A model generated the notes under the pieces. That model saw only the letters and a program-made list of their open reading frames with translations. It was not told the origin of the DNA and ran no database searches. From Clostridia bacterium (GTDB lineage: Bacteria > Bacillota > Clostridia > Christensenellales > Aristaeellaceae): a DNA stretch of 64,000 nucleotides. The stretch is from positions 1 through 64,000 of the forward strand of contig JAFPWH010000033.1 in assembly GCA_017395065.1 (NCBI GenBank), in the 5' to 3' direction. Shown one piece after another: positions 52,299 to 61,698 of this stretch (its first letter is position 1; the number at the start of each line of letters is the position of its first letter). The position numbers and the translations under genes were made by a program.

Positions 52299-53101
52299 GC
52301 GTGAGGGGACACGATTACGGCTGCGCGAGCGCAGAGGAAATGGCGCGCAGGATCTCGGAAGCGGGTTTCAATTGTTTTCAGCTGGCCCTGCACAAGGCCA
52401 TAGAGGGCTTTGCGCCCGAATACGGTCATCTCAATCCGGGGCTTTGCAAAAGCATCCGCACGGCTTTTGAAGCAAGGAAACTCGACGTCGCAGTGCTTGG
52501 CTGCTACATAGACCCTGCGGTGCGCGACGAGGAAAAGCGCCTGTACGACGTCAAACGCTTTCTTGAGCAGATTGCCTATTGCAAGCAGCTGGGTTCTGAA
52601 ATCGTCGCGACGGAGACCTCGAACTGTACGCAGGAGAACCGGGACGAGCAGTACGAGCTTCTCAAGGACAGCGTAAAACGCATGTGCCGTCAGGCGGAGT
52701 GCTTCGGTGTGTTCGTCGGCATAGAGCCTGTGCTCAAGCACACGCTGAACACGCCGGAACTCGCTGCAAGGCTGCTAAGCGACATCGCAAGCCCCAACCT
52801 GCAGATCGTGCTGGATCCCATAAACCTGCTTTCGCCCGAAAACATAGGGAATCAGCGCCGCATCATCGACAGCTGCTTTGATCTCTTCGGCGACCGCATC
52901 GTCGCCGTACACGCAAAGGACGTAGTGCTCGAAAACGGCGTCTTCAAGCGCTGCGTCATCGGCCAAGGCCTTTTCGACCACGAATACTTTTACCGTAAGC
53001 TCAATAAGCAGCGCCCTGGCATCAGCGTGCTTCGGGAGGAAGCGCATCCCGAAACGGCCCATCTCGACTTAAAGCAGCTCAAAGAATACGCAAAGCTGTA
53101 G
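52289..53101 (+). CDS. TIM-barrel sugar-phosphate isomerase/epimerase
   Basis: A 270-residue protein of the AP endonuclease 2 / xylose isomerase-like fold. GIEPVLKHTLNTPE, VLDPINLL, and VAVHAKDVVLENGVF carry the metal-binding Glu, Asp, His and Asp pattern of this family. It would isomerise or epimerise a sugar or sugar derivative in the cytoplasm. No signal peptide. The gene lies 76 bases before fucI, which has its own promoter, so a link to fucose or arabinose use is suggestive only. Confidence 0.83.
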   Translation: MQIGVRGHDYGCASAEEMARRISEAGFNCFQLALHKAIEGFAPEYGHLNPGLCKSIRTAFEARKLDVAVLGCYIDPAVRDEEKRLYDVKRFLEQIAYCKQLGSEIVATETSNCTQENRDEQYELLKDSVKRMCRQAECFGVFVGIEPVLKHTLNTPELAARLLSDIASPNLQIVLDPINLLSPENIGNQRRIIDSCFDLFGDRIVAVHAKDVVLENGVFKRCVIGQGLFDHEYFYRKLNKQRPGISVLREEAHPETAHLDLKQLKEYAKL

Positions 53102-53120
53102 ACTTCGTTTCATAAAGCAC

Positions 53121-53148
53121 TTGCAAAGAATTTCAAACTGAGTATAAT
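53121..53148 (+). promoter_or_regulatory. Promoter of fucI
   Basis: TTGCAA (53121-53126) and TATAAT (53143-53148) with a 16-base spacer; TGGAGGT follows before the start codon. Confidence 0.7.
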
Positions 53149-53177
53149 ATAATCAAACAATAAAATGGAGGTAGAGT

Positions 53178-54974
53178 ATGGCAAAAAGCAGACTTATCGG
53201 TGAATACCCGGTCATCGGCATTCGTCCCACCATCGACGGCCGCAGAGGCGCCCTGAAGGTGCGCGAATCCCTGGAAGATCAGACGATGAATATGGCAAAA
53301 GCTGCCGCGAAGCTGTTTGAGGACAACGTCCGCTACACGAACGGTGAAAAAGTCAAGGTTGTGATCGCCGACACCACCATCGGCCGCGTGGCGGAAGCCG
53401 CCGCCTGCGCCGCAAAGTTCAAAAAAGAGGGCGTCAGCATCACGCTGACCGTCACGCCCTGCTGGTGCTACGGCAGCGAGACCATGGACATGGAGAAGGA
53501 TACGATCAAGGCCGTTTGGGGCTTTAACGGCACCGAGCGCCCCGGCGCGGTGTATCTTGCCAGCGTTCTTGCCTCCCATGCGCAAAAGGGTCTGCCCGCC
53601 TTCGGCATCTACGGCAGAGACGTGCAGGATGCCGACGACACGAGCATCCCCGAAGACGTTCAGGAAAAGCTGCTCCGCTTCGCAAGGGCAGCCGTGGCCG
53701 TCGCGACCATGCGCGGAAAGAGCTATTTGCAGATCGGCTCCATCTGCATGGGCATCGCGGGCTCAATCATTTCTCCCGAGTTCGTGGAAGAGTATCTGGG
53801 CATGCGCGTCGAATCCGTCGACGAAGTGGAAATCATCCGCCGCATGACCGAGGGCATCTACGACAAGAAGGAATACAAAAAGGCGCTTGAATGGACCAAG
53901 GCCAACGCAATCGAAGGCTTCGACAAGAATCCCGAAAGCATGCAAAAGAGCCGCAAGGCGAAGGACGCCGACTGGGAGTTCACCGTCAAGATGATGTGCA
54001 TCATCAAGGACCTGATGAATGGAAATTCCAAGCTGCCCAAGGGCAGGGAAGAGGAAATGGTCGGCCACAACGCGCTGGCGGCAGGCTTCCAGGGCCAGAG
54101 ACAGTGGACGGATTTCTATCCTAACTGCGACTATCCCGAAGCGCTGCTCAACACCAGCTTCGACTGGAACGGCGCAAGGGAGCCCTACATCCTCGCCACC
54201 GAGAACGACACGCTCAACGGCCTTGGCATGATGTTCATGAAGCTGTTGACGAACAGAGCGCAGATGTTCGCAGACGTTCGCACCTACTGGAGCCCCGAAG
54301 CCGTCAGGAAAGCCACCGGCTATGAGATCACCGGCGCGGCCAAAGACGCGGGCGGCTTTATACACCTGATCAACTCCGGCGCCTGCTGCCTCGACGCGAA
54401 CGGTCAGGCCGTCGACGAAAACGGCAACCGCCTCATGAAGCAGTGGTGGGAAGTAACCGAGGAGGATCAGAAACAGATCATGGCGCACACCACCTGGAAT
54501 TACGCCGATATGGGCTACTTCCGCGGCGGCGGATTCTCCAGCCGCTTCGTGACCGACTGCGAGATGCCCGTCACGATGATCAGGCTCAACCTCGTAAAGG
54601 GCCTGGGTCCCATGCTCCAGATCGCCGAGGGTTGGACGGTCAAGCTGCCGGACGAGGTCAACGACATTCTCTGGAAGCGCACCGACTATACATGGCCCTG
54701 CACCTGGTTCGCGCCCAGAACAGACGGCAAGGAAGGCCCCTTCAAGGACGCCTACGCCGTCATGAACAACTGGGGAGCCAACCACGGCGCCATCAGCTAC
54801 GGCCACATCGGCGCAGACCTGATCACGTTCTGCTCCATGCTCAGGATCCCCGTCGCCATGCACAACGTTCCCGAGGACAAGATTTTCCGTCCCGCCGTAT
54901 GGAACGCCTTCGGCATGGACAAGGAGGGCGCCGACTATCGCGCCTGCGCCGCCTACGGCCCAATGTACAAATAA
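53178..54974 (+). CDS. fucI: L-fucose isomerase
   Basis: Converts L-fucose to L-fuculose, and often D-arabinose to D-ribulose, with Mn2+. It is 598 residues, normal for the hexameric enzyme. The N-terminal [34 protein letters not shown], and metal ligands Glu in LATENDTLN and Asp in MFADVRTYW are clear; [11 protein letters not shown] supplies the late conserved His. A terminator follows, so it is transcribed alone. No kinase or aldolase of the fucose pathway is in the window. Confidence 0.95.
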   Translation: MAKSRLIGEYPVIGIRPTIDGRRGALKVRESLEDQTMNMAKAAAKLFEDNVRYTNGEKVKVVIADTTIGRVAEAAACAAKFKKEGVSITLTVTPCWCYGSETMDMEKDTIKAVWGFNGTERPGAVYLASVLASHAQKGLPAFGIYGRDVQDADDTSIPEDVQEKLLRFARAAVAVATMRGKSYLQIGSICMGIAGSIISPEFVEEYLGMRVESVDEVEIIRRMTEGIYDKKEYKKALEWTKANAIEGFDKNPESMQKSRKAKDADWEFTVKMMCIIKDLMNGNSKLPKGREEEMVGHNALAAGFQGQRQWTDFYPNCDYPEALLNTSFDWNGAREPYILATENDTLNGLGMMFMKLLTNRAQMFADVRTYWSPEAVRKATGYEITGAAKDAGGFIHLINSGACCLDANGQAVDENGNRLMKQWWEVTEEDQKQIMAHTTWNYADMGYFRGGGFSSRFVTDCEMPVTMIRLNLVKGLGPMLQIAEGWTVKLPDEVNDILWKRTDYTWPCTWFAPRTDGKEGPFKDAYAVMNNWGANHGAISYGHIGADLITFCSMLRIPVAMHNVPEDKIFRPAVWNAFGMDKEGADYRACAAYGPMYK

Positions 54975-54987
54975 CACAAAAAGAATC

Positions 54988-55021
54988 GAAAGCTGCCTCT
55001 TTCGCAGGGGCAGCTTTCTTT
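54988..55021 (+). terminator. Terminator of fucI
   Basis: Perfect 10-bp stem GAAAGCTGCC (54988-54997) and GGCAGCTTTC (55009-55018), then TTT. The tail overlaps the GGAGG of the following gene, which starts at a TTG 12 bases further on. Confidence 0.78.
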
Positions 55022-55032
55022 GGAGGCAAACT

Positions 55033-55743
55033 TTGATACTGAAGATCCTCGGCTGCAATGGGCCCTATCCCGCACCCGGCGGGGCGTGCTCCGGCTACCT
55101 CGTGGAATCGGACAGCGGACGCACGAAGCTGATTCTCGATCTGGGCAGCGGGACGCTTTCGCGCCTTATGGAAAACATCGCGTCGCTCGGCGAAATAGAC
55201 GCCGTGATACTCAGCCACCTGCATTTCGATCACATGAGCGACGTGCCGGTTCTGGGTTACATGCTCGACTTTTCAGATCTCGAAACGCTCAAACTGATCT
55301 GCCCCGAAACGCCGGCCGAACAAAGGAAGCTGATCAAAGGGAAGTTCGACGTTTATCCACCCGCCGACACCGTGATCGGCGAATTCAAAATAGAGTTCGT
55401 AAAGGTCAGGCATCCCGTCGAGACGTATGCGGTCAGGCTGAGCTGCGACGGCTCGGTTCTCGTCTATACGGGTGACACCAACGAATGCGCCGAGATCAGC
55501 CTCTTTTGCGACGGCGCCGACACGGTCCTTGCTGATTGCGGCCTTTCCGGAGGGGATTGGAGCAAAAGCAAGCCCCACTTGAGTCCCGAAAAGTGCGCGG
55601 AGCTCGCAAGGGACGCAAAGGTACGCGAGCTGATTCTGACACACCTGTCGCCAAGATACGATCCCGAAGAGCTTTTGGATGAAGCGCAGCATATTTTCCC
55701 TAATTGCATCGCGGCTGAGCCGGGCATGCAGATCAGAATCTGA
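55033..55743 (+). CDS. MBL-fold metal-dependent hydrolase
   Basis: A 236-residue metallo-beta-lactamase-fold protein close to the RNase Z/PqsE-like group. The metal motif is SHLHFDHMSD (HxHxDH), followed by Asp in YTGDT and the late His in LTHLSPRYDP. It starts at TTG (55033) after TGGAGG. The function may be a hydrolase or nuclease on small substrates; the substrate is unknown. Its last 65 bases overlap the predicted start of comEC. Confidence 0.88.
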   Translation: MILKILGCNGPYPAPGGACSGYLVESDSGRTKLILDLGSGTLSRLMENIASLGEIDAVILSHLHFDHMSDVPVLGYMLDFSDLETLKLICPETPAEQRKLIKGKFDVYPPADTVIGEFKIEFVKVRHPVETYAVRLSCDGSVLVYTGDTNECAEISLFCDGADTVLADCGLSGGDWSKSKPHLSPEKCAELARDAKVRELILTHLSPRYDPEELLDEAQHIFPNCIAAEPGMQIRI

Positions 55744-58021
55744 ACGGATCTTCCGCTTTCTGGACAGACGGCGCATTTTCCCAATTGCGGCATGCGCCAT
55801 TTTGGCTTGCGTCGTCGCAGGTACGCAGAAGGTATACGTCTGCGCTTCTCTTGTGATCGCACTCATACTGCTGATCGCCGCTTGCTTTTCCAAACGCGTA
55901 AGGATCGTACTGCTTCCGGCTTTGCTCACGTTCGTGCTTTTCACGTTCTGGTACGGCTACCGCGATCTGAGGCCGCAAAACCTGCCGACGGGCAAAATGA
56001 CCCTGACGGGCAGGGTATGCGACGAACCGATCGAGCAGAGCGATCAGCACAGAACCGTCATAACGCTGAGCGATTGCTTTGCCGATTCGGAAGCGATCAG
56101 CGGCAAGGTCCGGCTGTACCTGTATTCTCCCGATGCCGCTTATGAGACGGGCGACGAGCTCAGGATCAAAGAAGCCAAGCTGAGCATCGCAAGTTCCGTC
56201 ACGAACCCCAACGGTTTCGATTTCAACGCGTACCTTTGGAGAAACGGCGTATCTCTCGTCGCATCCGCGGACGGGGAGGACGTTAAACTGACCGAAAAGC
56301 ACGCCTCTTTGAAGCGCGGGCTCATGCGGCTTAGAAGAAGCCTTGCGGGCGTCTGCGACCGCGTATTCAAGGATTCCTCTGACGTGACCCGCGCCGTGCT
56401 GCTGGGAGACAGGTCAAATCTGAGCGACAACGTATACGACGACTTTTCCTCCTCCGGCATCTCACATCTGATCGCGCTATCCGGTCTGCACGTATCTGCT
56501 CTTGCGCTTCTGTTCGAGTTTCTGTTCAAGCGTTTGCGCGTGCTGCGATTTATCAGAAACCTGCTGACGGTCGCGCTTCTTTGCCTGTACACGGTCATGA
56601 CGGGTTCGTCAAGCTCCACCGTCAGAGCCGTACTGATGTACGCTTTGCTCTGTCTTGCAAGGCAGGCGGGCTATTTCCCCGATACGCTCACTCGGCTGTG
56701 TCAGGCGTGCCTGATACAACTCGCAATCAATCCGCTTTTGATCAGGGACAACGCTTTCGTTCTTTCCTATGCGTCCGTCGCGGCCATCCTTTGCTTTTCG
56801 GACGTCTACATCTTTCAAAAGGACGAGTCACATAAGGCGCTCAAATCGCTTTTGCTCAGCGCAAGGGCATCCTTCTCCGTACAGGTCGTCAGTTTTCCTT
56901 TGCTCTCGGCCATGTTCTATCAGGTGCCTTTACTTAGCGTTCCCGTAAATATACTGTGTGTTCCGCTCGCGATGCTTGCATTGTACGGAGGAATTGTGGT
57001 ATTATTGACAGGAACGGTCTATGCTCCGCTTGCGGCGCTTCTGGCCTATCCGATCAGGCTCATCTGGCACTTTATCAAAGCGGTCAGCGCGTATGTCGCG
57101 TCTTTGCCCTTTGCGAATGTGCTGAGCAGCGCCTGGCCGCTGTGGCTGTGTGTACTGTTCGTTTCGGCGGTGCTGTTTGGCAGCGTCTATATGAGCGGCA
57201 GCAAGCACAGGCGGGTGCTTTCGTTCCTGCTGGCGTTTGTGATGATCGTCGTAAGCCTTCTGCCCGTTCAGCCGATCGATCATTTGAGAGTGACGTTCCT
57301 GTCGGTCGGTGAGGCGGACAGCGCCGTATTCGACGCGCAGGGTCACAGCTTTGTCGTGGACTGCGGAAAAGACAACGGCGTCACGGCGGATTATCTTACA
57401 AGCGTGCGGGCGAACGTGAGCGGCATATTCATCTCACACGCAGACGCCGATCACTACGGCGGCACGAAGGACATTCTCGCACGATACCCGAACGCAGCCG
57501 TATACCTGCCGGACTGCTGGGACGAGATGAGCGTACCGGACGAGCTGTACAAGCTGTTGAAGGGCAAAAACGTAAAATACGTCGCCGCGGGAGACAGGAT
57601 TAAGCTTTCGAAGGACGTTTACGCCGACGTCCTGTGGCCGGAAGGACCGGCAGCGCTCAAAGACGACAACGACGGGAGCCTCGTGCTGAACGTGGTATAT
57701 AAAGAGACGTCCGTGCTGATGATGGCCGATCTTTCGGACAAGCTCGATAAAAACATCGCCGTCGACGCCGACATCATAAAGATCGCGCATCACGGTTCCA
57801 AAAACGCGACGTCGAGCGAACTGCTCGAAACCGTGACGCCGGAGGTGGCCGTGATCTCCGTGGGCAGCAACGCCTATGGGCATCCGACGCAGGAGGTCCT
57901 CGAGAGGCTGTCTTCCGTCGGAAGCAGCATCTACAGGACAGACGAACTCGGCGCGGTCACGATCGACATCTATCCCAACGGAGAATACACCGCACAGGGC
58001 TTTTTGCAGGCGGAGGAATGA
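55679..58021 (+). CDS. comEC: ComEC/Rec2 DNA uptake channel protein
   Basis: Membrane channel for single-stranded DNA entry in transformation. The 780 residues comprise N-terminal membrane helices with a DUF4131-type beta segment (TGRVCDEPIEQSDQ), the competence domain (AVLLGDRSNLSDNVYDDFSSSGISHLIALSGLHV) with many helices, and a C-terminal MBL domain with SHADADHYGG and HHGSKNATS. The MBL residues are intact, fitting a nuclease role. The start is uncertain: 55679 overlaps the preceding gene by 65 bases and has no strong ribosome site. It is followed directly by holA, a common pairing. Confidence 0.93.
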   Translation: MKRSIFSLIASRLSRACRSESERIFRFLDRRRIFPIAACAILACVVAGTQKVYVCASLVIALILLIAACFSKRVRIVLLPALLTFVLFTFWYGYRDLRPQNLPTGKMTLTGRVCDEPIEQSDQHRTVITLSDCFADSEAISGKVRLYLYSPDAAYETGDELRIKEAKLSIASSVTNPNGFDFNAYLWRNGVSLVASADGEDVKLTEKHASLKRGLMRLRRSLAGVCDRVFKDSSDVTRAVLLGDRSNLSDNVYDDFSSSGISHLIALSGLHVSALALLFEFLFKRLRVLRFIRNLLTVALLCLYTVMTGSSSSTVRAVLMYALLCLARQAGYFPDTLTRLCQACLIQLAINPLLIRDNAFVLSYASVAAILCFSDVYIFQKDESHKALKSLLLSARASFSVQVVSFPLLSAMFYQVPLLSVPVNILCVPLAMLALYGGIVVLLTGTVYAPLAALLAYPIRLIWHFIKAVSAYVASLPFANVLSSAWPLWLCVLFVSAVLFGSVYMSGSKHRRVLSFLLAFVMIVVSLLPVQPIDHLRVTFLSVGEADSAVFDAQGHSFVVDCGKDNGVTADYLTSVRANVSGIFISHADADHYGGTKDILARYPNAAVYLPDCWDEMSVPDELYKLLKGKNVKYVAAGDRIKLSKDVYADVLWPEGPAALKDDNDGSLVLNVVYKETSVLMMADLSDKLDKNIAVDADIIKIAHHGSKNATSSELLETVTPEVAVISVGSNAYGHPTQEVLERLSSVGSSIYRTDELGAVTIDIYPNGEYTAQGFLQAEE

Positions 58022-59140
58022 ATGGACAGGACAGTACTCGAAAAACAGATCAGGGAAGGCAGCCTTTCGGGCGTGTATTTTTTCACGGGCGAAGAAGAAT
58101 ATCTGAAGCAAAAGACGGTCGCCGATATCGAAAAGAAACTTCTGCCCGCGGGATTTGAGACGCTGAACGAAAGTATCCTCGAAAGCCCCGACATCGCGAC
58201 GCTTTTCGACTGCGCAATGGCGCTGCCGTTCATGTGCGAAAAAAGGCTGGTCGTCGCGCGTGACCCCGATTTCATGTTTGTAAAAAAAAATAAGAAAGAC
58301 GAAGAAGGAAATGGGGAAGCGGAATCAAACGAAACCGATAACGAAGCTGACCCGGAGGAAACGGAAGACAAAAAACAGGAGAAAGAATTAAGAACCGAGC
58401 TCAAAGAAAAGTTAAACAAACTGAATACCCAAAATCCAAGCTGCATCGTGATCATCTACATACGGACAGGCATAAAAAAGACCCTGAAAAGTTTAAAGAC
58501 GTTGCTTGACGCCGATAAAGGCGTATCGTTCGAAAATCAAAGCTACGCCGAGCTGAAAAAATGGATCGTTCAGGAATGCAAGCAAGCCGGTATGCGTATA
58601 AACGATGACGCGATTGCGGAGCTCATCCAGGATTGTTCGTCTTCGATGAACGCGATCAAAAGCGAGTTGGAGAAGCTTACGGCGTACAGATACGGTTTCT
58701 CCGAAATACGGGCAGAGGACGTCAGGGCGCTGGTAGAGCCGGACCCCGAAGAAAACGTCTTTAAAATGATCGAGTACGCTTTCCAGGCAAAGCCAGCAAT
58801 CGCCTATACGACACTGGCCGGACTGCTCGAGCACAACGCAGCTCCCATGATGATCATCAGTCTTCTCAGCAAACAGCTGCGCTTGATGTGCTATGCAAAA
58901 ACGATCAGTGAAAAGATCAGTTCATACGCAGCAATCGCCGACATGCTCGAGCTCCCTCCGAAAAATAGCTTTCAGGTAGATAGGGCACTAAAACTCAGCA
59001 GGTCGTTCACGGCCAACAAGCTTCGCAACCTGTACAAGCGCTCCGTCGACACCGAGGCCGATATCAAGAGCGGTAAGATCGGCGACAGGCAGGGGCTGGA
59101 TATAATGATGCAGCAAATCTGCGCGGCCGCAGAAAAATAG
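58022..59140 (+). CDS. holA: DNA polymerase III delta subunit with an acidic insert
   Basis: Delta subunit of the clamp loader, 372 residues. YFFTGEEEYLKQK at the start, a middle AAA+-like domain, and the C-terminal LIDCSSSMNAIKSELEKL-type and PDPEENVFKMIEYAF segments match HolA. Residues about 90-128 form a highly charged insert (KKNKKDEEGNGEAES, DPEETEDKK) encoded by unusually A-rich DNA. It lies one base after the comEC stop. rpsT, which often follows, is absent. Confidence 0.9.
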   Translation: MDRTVLEKQIREGSLSGVYFFTGEEEYLKQKTVADIEKKLLPAGFETLNESILESPDIATLFDCAMALPFMCEKRLVVARDPDFMFVKKNKKDEEGNGEAESNETDNEADPEETEDKKQEKELRTELKEKLNKLNTQNPSCIVIIYIRTGIKKTLKSLKTLLDADKGVSFENQSYAELKKWIVQECKQAGMRINDDAIAELIQDCSSSMNAIKSELEKLTAYRYGFSEIRAEDVRALVEPDPEENVFKMIEYAFQAKPAIAYTTLAGLLEHNAAPMMIISLLSKQLRLMCYAKTISEKISSYAAIADMLELPPKNSFQVDRALKLSRSFTANKLRNLYKRSVDTEADIKSGKIGDRQGLDIMMQQICAAAEK

Positions 59141-59193
59141 ACCGCAAGGAACAAAATGCCTTATGAAATCGTCTAAAGCTCAGGGGTGAGAAT

Positions 59194-59676
59194 ATGCTTA
59201 TAAGAAAAACATCTGTCATCGCGATTGTCCTTGTATTTGCGCTCTTTGGCTGCGCGTTTTCGGAATCGGGCGCTCTGCCGCCGGACGAGGTGTTCGAAGA
59301 AGCGAAAACTGCGCTTGCCTGCATGTCGCAGCGGGATTACGCCGGTGCGATCCGTGCGCTGAACGCGCAAAGCTGGTTAAGTGAGAAAACCCTTCGTCAG
59401 AATATCGACGCAAATTGCCGCCATCTGTACGACGTCTTCGTGCAGGATCAGTATGCCGTAGCGTGGCTCAGCGGGACCGGGCTGTATCTGGCCGTGCCCG
59501 TAGAGGAACCGTCCGACGGTTATGCGGACGTCATCGTGTACCTGCTTTCGAATCGCTTCGAATTCACGGCGCTCAGGTTTTTCAAATGGAGCGACGTGGA
59601 AAGGGAGCTCAAAACAACCTCCTACATCAAGTGGCTCGACGAATACAGGCCCTCGTACACGGTATTTCCGGATTAA
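59194..59676 (+). CDS. Small exported protein, possible lipoprotein, unknown function
   Basis: A 160-residue protein with a signal peptide (MLIRKTSVIAIVLVFALFG). The end reads ALFGCAFS, where Cys20 could be a lipobox cysteine, though Phe at -2 is not standard; cleavage after AFS is the alternative. The mature part is a mixed alpha/beta domain with no motif I recognise. AGGGGTGAG precedes the ATG. It is followed by the tRNA terminator on the other strand. Confidence 0.72.
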   Translation: MLIRKTSVIAIVLVFALFGCAFSESGALPPDEVFEEAKTALACMSQRDYAGAIRALNAQSWLSEKTLRQNIDANCRHLYDVFVQDQYAVAWLSGTGLYLAVPVEEPSDGYADVIVYLLSNRFEFTALRFFKWSDVERELKTTSYIKWLDEYRPSYTVFPD

Positions 59677-59700
59677 AAAAACTCTCCCCAAAGGAGAGAG
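59675..59700 (-). terminator. Terminator of tRNA-Leu
   Basis: On the minus strand CTCTCTCC-TTT-GGGGAGAG (one G-T pair) is followed by seven T. It lies just after the tRNA and next to the stop of the convergent exported-protein gene. Confidence 0.92.
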
Positions 59701-59705
59701 CTTGC

Positions 59706-59790
59706 TGCCGGTGGCGGGGGTCGAACCCGCACGGGTGATGAGCCCAACGGATTTTGAGTCCGCCTCGTCTGCCAATTCCAACACACCGGC
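59706..59790 (-). tRNA. tRNA-Leu (anticodon CAA)
   Basis: An 85-base tRNA read from the minus strand. The acceptor stem is GCCGGTG with CACCGGC and the discriminator base is A. The anticodon loop CTCAAAA gives anticodon CAA, reading UUG. The long variable arm (GGGCTCATCACCC) is the class II feature expected for leucine, and the TPsiC arm reads GGTTCGAACCC. The 3' CCA is not encoded, so it must be added by the CCA enzyme. Confidence 0.97.
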
Positions 59791-59800
59791 AAGTGAAAAC

Positions 59801-59829
59801 ATTATAAATCAAATGCAAACTAAAATCAA
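59801..59829 (-). promoter_or_regulatory. Promoter of tRNA-Leu
   Basis: TTGATT (59824-59829) and TATAAT (59801-59806) with a 17-base spacer, ending 10 bases before the tRNA 5' end. Confidence 0.85.
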
Positions 59830-59831
59830 GT

Positions 59832-59843
59832 ACCCGCGCGGGT
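59832..59843. repeat. 12-bp palindrome between tRNA-Leu and the ECF sigma gene
   Basis: ACCCGCGCGGGT is a perfect palindrome in an otherwise A/T-rich gap. It lies just beyond the -35 box of the tRNA promoter and about 30 bases before the sigma gene, so it could be a binding site for either. Confidence 0.5.
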
Positions 59844-59874
59844 TTAATTTCTGAATTTTACAAAGAAACGATGG

Positions 59875-60444
59875 GTGAGTTTATTGGACAGCGAACAGTT
59901 GGAGCTTGTGCGCCTTGCGGCAAACGGTGACAGCGACGCTTTTGAAGCGTTGATAAAGCCTCATGAAAAAATGATGTACGCCCTCGCGTTCCGCATGTGC
60001 GGAAATGCCGAGGACGCAAAGGACTGTCTGCAGGACAGCATGCTCAGGATTTTCAGAGCCTTGCCTTCCTTCAGGGGTGATTCAGCCCTGTCGACATGGT
60101 TTTACAGGATCGTCAACAATACCTGTCTGGACAATCACAGACGAAAAAAGGTAAGGCGTGCCGAGTCGCTCGAGCAGCTCGCCGAATCCGGCTGGAACCC
60201 CGTGGATACCGCGCCCGACCCGCAGCAGAGAGCCGAAAACGCGTCGCTGAAACGGGCGCTCTCAAGAGGAATAAGCCTTCTGGCCCCGGAGATCCGCTCG
60301 GCTGTCGTGATGCGGGACGTGCAGGGCTTCAGCTATGAGGAGATATCCGAGGTTTTACAGATCAATATCGGCACGGTAAAGAGCCGTATAAGCCGTGGCA
60401 GAGAAAAACTGCGTGAATTTTTGACGGCATCCGGGGAACTTTAA
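59875..60444 (+). CDS. ECF-type RNA polymerase sigma factor
   Basis: A 189-residue sigma-70 family protein with only regions 2 and 4. Region 2 shows AFRMCGNAEDAKDCLQDSMLRIFR and STWFYRIVNN; region 4 shows GFSYEEISEVLQINIGTVKSRISRGREKLR. The start is a GTG at 59875 (or a TTG 9 bases later); the ATG at 59871 is out of frame. The DUF4349 membrane protein 40 bases downstream is a probable regulator. It belongs to the SigW/SigM-like style of envelope-stress sigmas by general look only. Confidence 0.92.
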   Translation: MSLLDSEQLELVRLAANGDSDAFEALIKPHEKMMYALAFRMCGNAEDAKDCLQDSMLRIFRALPSFRGDSALSTWFYRIVNNTCLDNHRRKKVRRAESLEQLAESGWNPVDTAPDPQQRAENASLKRALSRGISLLAPEIRSAVVMRDVQGFSYEEISEVLQINIGTVKSRISRGREKLREFLTASGEL

Positions 60445-60484
60445 TGCTATTCGGCGCGTCATATACGGCGGAGGAATAAGGGAC

Positions 60485-61681
60485 ATGGATAAGGAAAAGA
60501 TAATTGATCGGTTGATCGAAGAAGACGAGATCGCTTCTCTGCTCAAAGGGCTGGACGACGATCTGGAGGTACCCTTCGACGCCGCGATGAGCTGGAGAAA
60601 GCTGATCAAGTCGGAAGCGAAGAAGCGGCGCCTTTTCGGCAGAATGCGCTGGGCCTGCGAAATCGCCGCGACGATCGCGCTCGTCATCGGTGCGACGTTC
60701 ATTTGGCGCGGGCTGAATTCCTCCGCCGTTCCCGCAGAAAGCCAAAGCAGTCTTACCGCCGACAAAGCTTCCTTCGTTTACTATACCGCAAACGATTCTT
60801 CCGCGAAAATCGCTGCCGTGTTCGCATACGACAGTAGTATGGACAGCGGCCTGTCCGAAACGGAAGATGCGGAAGCGGAAGCAGCCTTTGCTGCCGCCGC
60901 AATGAAGCCAGGCGGCGTACTGCCGGCAAACGGCACGAATGACGTCGAGGCGGATCTGATCGTCACAGACAATGAGGTCATGCAGGATACCGAGGACAGT
61001 TTCGAAGAGGATCTGATCGACGCGTCCGGCTCAGCAGATGAAGAAGAAAACCGCTTTGCCTACTTTGCCCTGGCCGACGTCGTAACGGAGGACGTGCACA
61101 AGGCCGGCGAAACGCTTCGCGGGATCGTAAGCGAATTCGACGCCTTCGTCGAAACCGAGTGGCTGCCGCGCACGAACGCCGGCGTCACCTCCGCAAGCGG
61201 AACGATCCGCGTCAGGAAGGATGAGCTGAGCGAATTTACACAGCGCTTGCAAAACGCGTTTGAAGACTGCTCCATCCGGATCGAGACGAGGGAGATCGAC
61301 TTAAGCAGCCGGGACCTGACTTCCCAGCGGGACAGCGCGTATCTGAGGCTCGACGAGCTCAGAGACAAGCTCAGCAACAGCACAGACACCGAGGAGATCA
61401 ATCTGCTCAATACCCAGATTCAGCAAATCTACGACGAGCTGTATGAATACGAGGATAAACTACGTTCAAGCCGCAGCGATCTCGAATACGCGACCGTGTA
61501 CTACGCCATAAGCACCGAAAGCATACCGGCGGCAGCGCCAGCGCCAAAGAACGGAAGCGGCTTTGCGGGCTTTCTGAAAGACGTGCTGAAGGCGCTTTGC
61601 ATCGTGCTTCCGACAGCGCTGATCAGCGCAGTCCTTACGCTGCACTTAACTTCCGTAAGGCACAAAAAGAATCGGGCTTAG
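60485..61681 (+). CDS. DUF4349 membrane protein with anti-sigma-like N-terminus
   Basis: A 398-residue protein. The first 55 residues are cytoplasmic, charged and helical, followed by a transmembrane segment (about 56-75), an outer part containing the DUF4349 domain (about 190-345: TIRVRKDELSEFTQRLQNAFEDC, SRDLTSQRDSAYLRLDELRDKL), and a C-terminal helix near residues 358-388. DUF4349 has been seen as a coiled-coil outer domain in sigma-linked proteins. Its place directly after the ECF sigma gene makes an anti-sigma role plausible. The mechanism is not established. Confidence 0.83.
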   Translation: MDKEKIIDRLIEEDEIASLLKGLDDDLEVPFDAAMSWRKLIKSEAKKRRLFGRMRWACEIAATIALVIGATFIWRGLNSSAVPAESQSSLTADKASFVYYTANDSSAKIAAVFAYDSSMDSGLSETEDAEAEAAFAAAAMKPGGVLPANGTNDVEADLIVTDNEVMQDTEDSFEEDLIDASGSADEEENRFAYFALADVVTEDVHKAGETLRGIVSEFDAFVETEWLPRTNAGVTSASGTIRVRKDELSEFTQRLQNAFEDCSIRIETREIDLSSRDLTSQRDSAYLRLDELRDKLSNSTDTEEINLLNTQIQQIYDELYEYEDKLRSSRSDLEYATVYYAISTESIPAAAPAPKNGSGFAGFLKDVLKALCIVLPTALISAVLTLHLTSVRHKKNRA

Positions 61682-61696
61682 CACCCGATTCTTTTT
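61664..61696. terminator. Bidirectional terminator between DUF4349 and GNAT genes
   Basis: Perfect 13-bp inverted repeat AAAAAGAATCGGG (61664-61676) and CCCGATTCTTTTT (61684-61696) with a 7-base loop that contains the DUF4349 stop codon. Confidence 0.93.
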
Positions 61697-61698
61697 GA

